Assembly: GCA_020635655.1 (NCBI GenBank)
Contig: JACJZI010000002.1
Span: 280,318-344,317, forward strand
Origin: Flavobacteriales bacterium
GTDB lineage: Bacteria > Bacteroidota > Bacteroidia > Flavobacteriales_F > PHOS-HE28
Direction of reading: 5' to 3'
DNA length: 64,000 nucleotides
Shown here piece after piece: positions 60,754 through 64,000 of this stretch (position 1 is the first letter of the stretch; every line of letters begins with the position of its first letter). Under the pieces are notes generated by a model. The model ran no database searches. It was not told the origin of the DNA and saw only the letters and a list, made by a program, of their open reading frames with translations. The position numbers and the translations under genes are program-made.

Positions 60754-63700
60754 CTAAAAACGCATGCGCGAGGTACGGCGTGAGGACTCCATCTCCTGCA
60801 GTTTCTGTTCGTAGGCGTTCTCCGTACTGTCCAATCGGGCCTTCAATCGGTCACCCAGTTCGGACCTGCCGAAGACCACCTTGGTGTCATTGACGAGGCG
60901 GTCCATGACGGCATGCGTAATGGCCATCTCATCGCTGACCTTCTCCGCGAATTCGGGCTCCAGGCTCAGGTAATAGGCCATGTTCTCCTCCATGATGTCG
61001 AACAAGCGTTCCGCGATGGCATCCCCCTTCTCCGGGTCGTCCGCCTTGTAATAGGATTCGGTCACCGGGAGCATGATGCGGTCGAACGGCACATTGCGTT
61101 CGGGCAGATGTTCCATGCACAGGTCCAGCACGGTGCGCGCATCCTCCTTTCGGCCCTCATCCACCAGGGCATCGGCCAGGCCGCTGATCTGCAGACGGAG
61201 ATTGGTGGTCATGCGCAACACGTTCTCGTCCAGATAGATCGGTTCGTCACTGTCCATATTGCCCCAACGGAACCGCTCGGTCACGTTCCGGTACATCGTG
61301 TCGGTCGCCACCCGACCGTACATGTTGGGATTGCTGCTCTTGCTGTAGATCGGAACCAGCCTGTAGGCCAGACCTTCCAGTTGGAAATAGTTCTGGAGGT
61401 TGACGTAGCTGTCCGGCCCCGTGGTCACCGCGAAGTAGATCGGCCGGTCCCAGTCGAAGTTGGATAGCAGATCGAGCACCATCAGGTGGTTCTTCAAAAG
61501 GATCTGCTTCTTGATCTGCCAGTCGACGTTCGGCACGATGCGCGCGGTGTCCTTGATCGACACGGTGCCGTTGGCGAGCACCTTGGCGCTGTCCACCGTG
61601 ATACGGAACTTGTCCGTGGGGAAGTAGGCATCCTTGGTGTTGCGCTGGAACAAGGGTTGCATGTTGCGGTCATCGTACACGAAATCCATCGCCGCCTTGA
61701 GGTCCACGTAGATTCCCTTCTTGTTCTGGGAGGGGATGAGCGCCACGATGTCGCGCGTACCCTGCCGGTACTTCTCGGGCGGCATGGCAAATGGGACCGG
61801 ATCGCTGGTGTACGCCTGGCGACGCATTTGATCGATGTACCAGTCGGTGTTGAGCAGACTGAGGTTCACCACCCGCACGTCCGTACGGATGCCTTCCACC
61901 TCCTGGGCATACCAAAGGGGAAAGGTGTCGTTGTCGCCATTGGTGAAAAGCACAGCATCCGGTGCGCAGCTGTTCAGATAATCGGAAGCGAGGTCGCGTG
62001 CCGGTTTTCTGATCTCCCGATCGTGGTCGTCCCATTCCTCGGCCACCATCACGGCGGGGATGATCAGGCCGACCAATGTCGCCAGGACCGCCGGCAATGC
62101 TTCATTGCGGGTAGCCCTGCCAAGCCCATGGAACAAGGCCAGGGACCCCCCGCCCATGGCCGACATCACCCAGATCGCATAGCTGATGGAATGATCGTCG
62201 CCGCCGAGGCTTTCGACAAGGTATTTCAGCAGGCCCAGCCCGAACGCGGCGCCCAACACGATGCCCAGTTCGCGTGAACGGAGGTTCCGGGCGGCATCGA
62301 ACAGGGCATAGACACCAAGACCGATCCAGAAGGCGAAGGCATAGAACGAGCCCACGTAGGCGTAGTCCCGCTCGCGCGGCTGGTAGGGCGTCTGGTTGAG
62401 GTAGATCACAATGGCGATCCCCGTGAAGAAGAACAGCAACATGACCACGGACCAATCCTTCAGGTTGCGGACCAATTGGAAAACGAAGCCGATCAACCCA
62501 AGGAGCATCGGTAGCAGGAACATCCGATTGTAGCCCTTGTTCTCCAGCATGCTCGATGGCAGCTGGTCCTGGTTGCCCAATCGTTGTGAATCGATGGCCT
62601 TGAACCCACTGATCCAGTTGCCGTCCGTGATGTTCCCGTGGCCCTGGATGTCATTCTGCCTGCCGGCGAAGTTCCATAGGAAGTAGCGCCAGTACATCCA
62701 GTTCACCTGATAATCCATGAAGAAGCGCATGTTCTCCAGAAAGGTCGGCTTGTATATGATGGTGGGCTTGCCCTCGCGATCGGTCCATCGGATGGGTTTC
62801 CCCTGGAAATCGCTCCACCGTTTGTACGCCTCCACATGGGAGCGCTGCGAACTGTACATGCGCGGGAAGAGCATTGTGAACTCGGGAGCATAGACGGGTT
62901 CGGTGCCTTTGCGCGGATCGGTGATGATGTACTTCTCGTCGATCTCATGACCGGGGTTCTGTTCCAGCCAGTGCTGGGCGCTCCATCGGTCATAGAACTG
63001 TTTGATGGTCCGCCCGTTCTTCAATGCGGTCCAAGTGGCCGTATAGACCGGGGTGCCATCCTTCCGCTCACCATCCAACTGCGAATCCCAGAACTGCCCG
63101 ATCAGAAGGGGGCGGTCCCCATATTGTTCCCGGTTCAGATAGCTCAGCAGGTTGAAGACGTTCTCCGGATTGTTCTCATCGATCGGCGGATTCGCCGTGC
63201 TGCGCACCACGATCATGGCGAACGTGCTGTAGCCAAGGACGATGACCGTGACCCCCAGGATGATGGTGTTCACCACGGCCCTGCCCCGGCGTTGGCTCCA
63301 GATCAGGCCGTACACGATGGCACCGACCAGCAGCAGTCCATACACCAGATTGCCGGCATTGAAGGGCAGGCCGAGGTCGTTCACGAAGAAGAGCTCGAAC
63401 ACCCCGGCCACCTTCACCAGGCCGGGAATGATCACCGCCTGGATCGCGCCCAGTATCGCCGCGGAGATGATGAAGGTGACGAGCACGCCGCGCGGGGTCA
63501 CCTCGTACCGTTTGAAATAATAAACGAACGCAATGGCGGGGATGGCGAGCAGGTTCAGCAGGTGGACACCGATCGAAAGCCCCATCAGGTAGGCGATCAG
63601 GATCAGCCAACGTGTATGATGCGGCTGGTCCGCCTGGCTCTCCCACTTCAGGATGGCCCAGAAGACCACGGCCGTGAACAGCGACGACATGGCGTAGACC

Positions 63701-64000
63701 TCACCCTCCACAGCGCTGAACCAGAAGCTGTCGCTCCAGGCATAGGCCAGCGCACCCACGATACCACTTCCCAGCACCGCGATGGTGCGGCCCATGGAAA
63801 GCTCCTCCGACCCGTTGCGAGTGGCCAGTTTGAAGGCCATGTGGGTGATGCTCCAGAACAGGAACAGGATCGTGAAAGCGCTGGCCAGGGCGCTCAGTGA
63901 GTTCACCGCGACCGGCACGTTCTCCGGGCTCACCAGGAAGCTGGCGATGCGGGCCAGGAACATGAACAGGGGCGCCCCGGGTGGATGACCCACTTCCAGC
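60754..64000 (-). CDS. DUF2723 membrane protein (N-terminus beyond window)
   Basis: At least 1081 residues are visible; the start lies outside the right edge. The visible N-terminal part continues LEVGHPPGAPLFM, a conserved DUF2723 motif, followed by about a dozen membrane helices (GAYAWSDSFWFSAVEGEVYA-like segment, LMGLSIGVHLLNLLAIPAIA, YLNQTPYQPRERDYAYVGSF). A large soluble C-terminal region begins with SCAPDAVLFTNGDNDTFPLW and ends in a coiled, charged tail. Family knowledge: DUF2723 proteins resemble GT-C glycosyltransferases (protein O-mannosyltransferase type) and are usual in Bacteroidota. The GDNDTFP motif is conserved. It lies four bases upstream of the deacetylase gene. Confidence 0.93.
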   Translation of the reverse strand, partial: LEVGHPPGAPLFMFLARIASFLVSPENVPVAVNSLSALASAFTILFLFWSITHMAFKLATRNGSEELSMGRTIAVLGSGIVGALAYAWSDSFWFSAVEGEVYAMSSLFTAVVFWAILKWESQADQPHHTRWLILIAYLMGLSIGVHLLNLLAIPAIAFVYYFKRYEVTPRGVLVTFIISAAILGAIQAVIIPGLVKVAGVFELFFVNDLGLPFNAGNLVYGLLLVGAIVYGLIWSQRRGRAVVNTIILGVTVIVLGYSTFAMIVVRSTANPPIDENNPENVFNLLSYLNREQYGDRPLLIGQFWDSQLDGERKDGTPVYTATWTALKNGRTIKQFYDRWSAQHWLEQNPGHEIDEKYIITDPRKGTEPVYAPEFTMLFPRMYSSQRSHVEAYKRWSDFQGKPIRWTDREGKPTIIYKPTFLENMRFFMDYQVNWMYWRYFLWNFAGRQNDIQGHGNITDGNWISGFKAIDSQRLGNQDQLPSSMLENKGYNRMFLLPMLLGLIGFVFQLVRNLKDWSVVMLLFFFTGIAIVIYLNQTPYQPRERDYAYVGSFYAFAFWIGLGVYALFDAARNLRSRELGIVLGAAFGLGLLKYLVESLGGDDHSISYAIWVMSAMGGGSLALFHGLGRATRNEALPAVLATLVGLIIPAVMVAEEWDDHDREIRKPARDLASDYLNSCAPDAVLFTNGDNDTFPLWYAQEVEGIRTDVRVVNLSLLNTDWYIDQMRRQAYTSDPVPFAMPPEKYRQGTRDIVALIPSQNKKGIYVDLKAAMDFVYDDRNMQPLFQRNTKDAYFPTDKFRITVDSAKVLANGTVSIKDTARIVPNVDWQIKKQILLKNHLMVLDLLSNFDWDRPIYFAVTTGPDSYVNLQNYFQLEGLAYRLVPIYSKSSNPNMYGRVATDTMYRNVTERFRWGNMDSDEPIYLDENVLRMTTNLRLQISGLADALVDEGRKEDARTVLDLCMEHLPERNVPFDRIMLPVTESYYKADDPEKGDAIAERLFDIMEENMAYYLSLEPEFAEKVSDEMAITHAVMDRLVNDTKVVFGRSELGDRLKARLDSTENAYEQKLQEMESSRRTSRMRF

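Overview
The window is a GC-rich (roughly 60 percent, by eye) stretch of a Bacteroidota chromosome, most likely a high-GC member of the Flavobacteriales. The evidence is the density of type IX secretion (T9SS) cargo ending in type B (gliding-motility/CHU_C) sorting domains, three PorP/SprF-like outer-membrane proteins, a PorE-like TPR/propeller/OmpA protein, DUF4270 and DUF2723 proteins, the panC-panD/flippase/rfaE2/radA cluster facing a short GT5 'glycogen synthase' and glmS, and promoter boxes of the Bacteroidota form TAnnTTTG. No rRNA, CRISPR array, prophage or insertion sequence was seen. There is one tRNA, tRNA-Leu(CAA). No stretch over 300 bases lacks a gene; the longest intergenic gap is about 283 bases (35558-35840).

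Layout. 1-12535 (minus): a cluster transcribed leftward: comF, a free-methionine-(R)-sulfoxide reductase, a Big_5 lipoprotein, then two tandem paralogous giant T9SS cargo proteins (about 1542 aa and more than 1645 aa). Both have an IgGFc-binding-like N-terminus, a reelin-like module, Ig-like repeats and a type B sorting domain. The second one runs off the left edge. 12668-20735: cell-envelope genes of less certain role: a membrane-anchored coiled-coil protein, a 1162-aa outer-membrane protein, an orphan oligopeptide-type substrate-binding lipoprotein, a conserved unknown and an OmpA lipoprotein. 20744-30606: housekeeping. panC-panD-flippase-like-rfaE2-radA (minus) diverge from GT5-fragment, DUF4270 lipoprotein, glmS and an acyltransferase (plus); a TM2 protein follows on minus. 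30649-35557: Fe/Mn superoxide dismutase diverging from a LEA-like lipoprotein with a strong terminator, an S41 protease, dCMP deaminase, tRNA-Leu and glycyl-tRNA synthetase.

35841-59704 (plus) is the most striking region: three successive [type B cargo + PorP/SprF partner] pairs followed by a PorE-like OmpA protein, about 24 kb with gaps of 19, 9 and 178 bases and several stop/start overlaps. The cargo proteins are 334, 3126 and 2757 aa. The second carries 33 SprB-type repeats with about four cysteines each. The third has a CUB-like domain and 30 repeats of a different family with about two cysteines each. The arrangement suggests surface adhesins, each delivered or anchored with its own SprF-like partner, as for SprB/SprF in Flavobacterium gliding.

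59749-64000: a near-leaderless rhodanese lipoprotein overlaps, tail to tail, a NodB-type polysaccharide deacetylase, which is downstream of a partial DUF2723 membrane protein running off the right edge. All functional calls are from motif recognition in the translated sequence; no database search was run.
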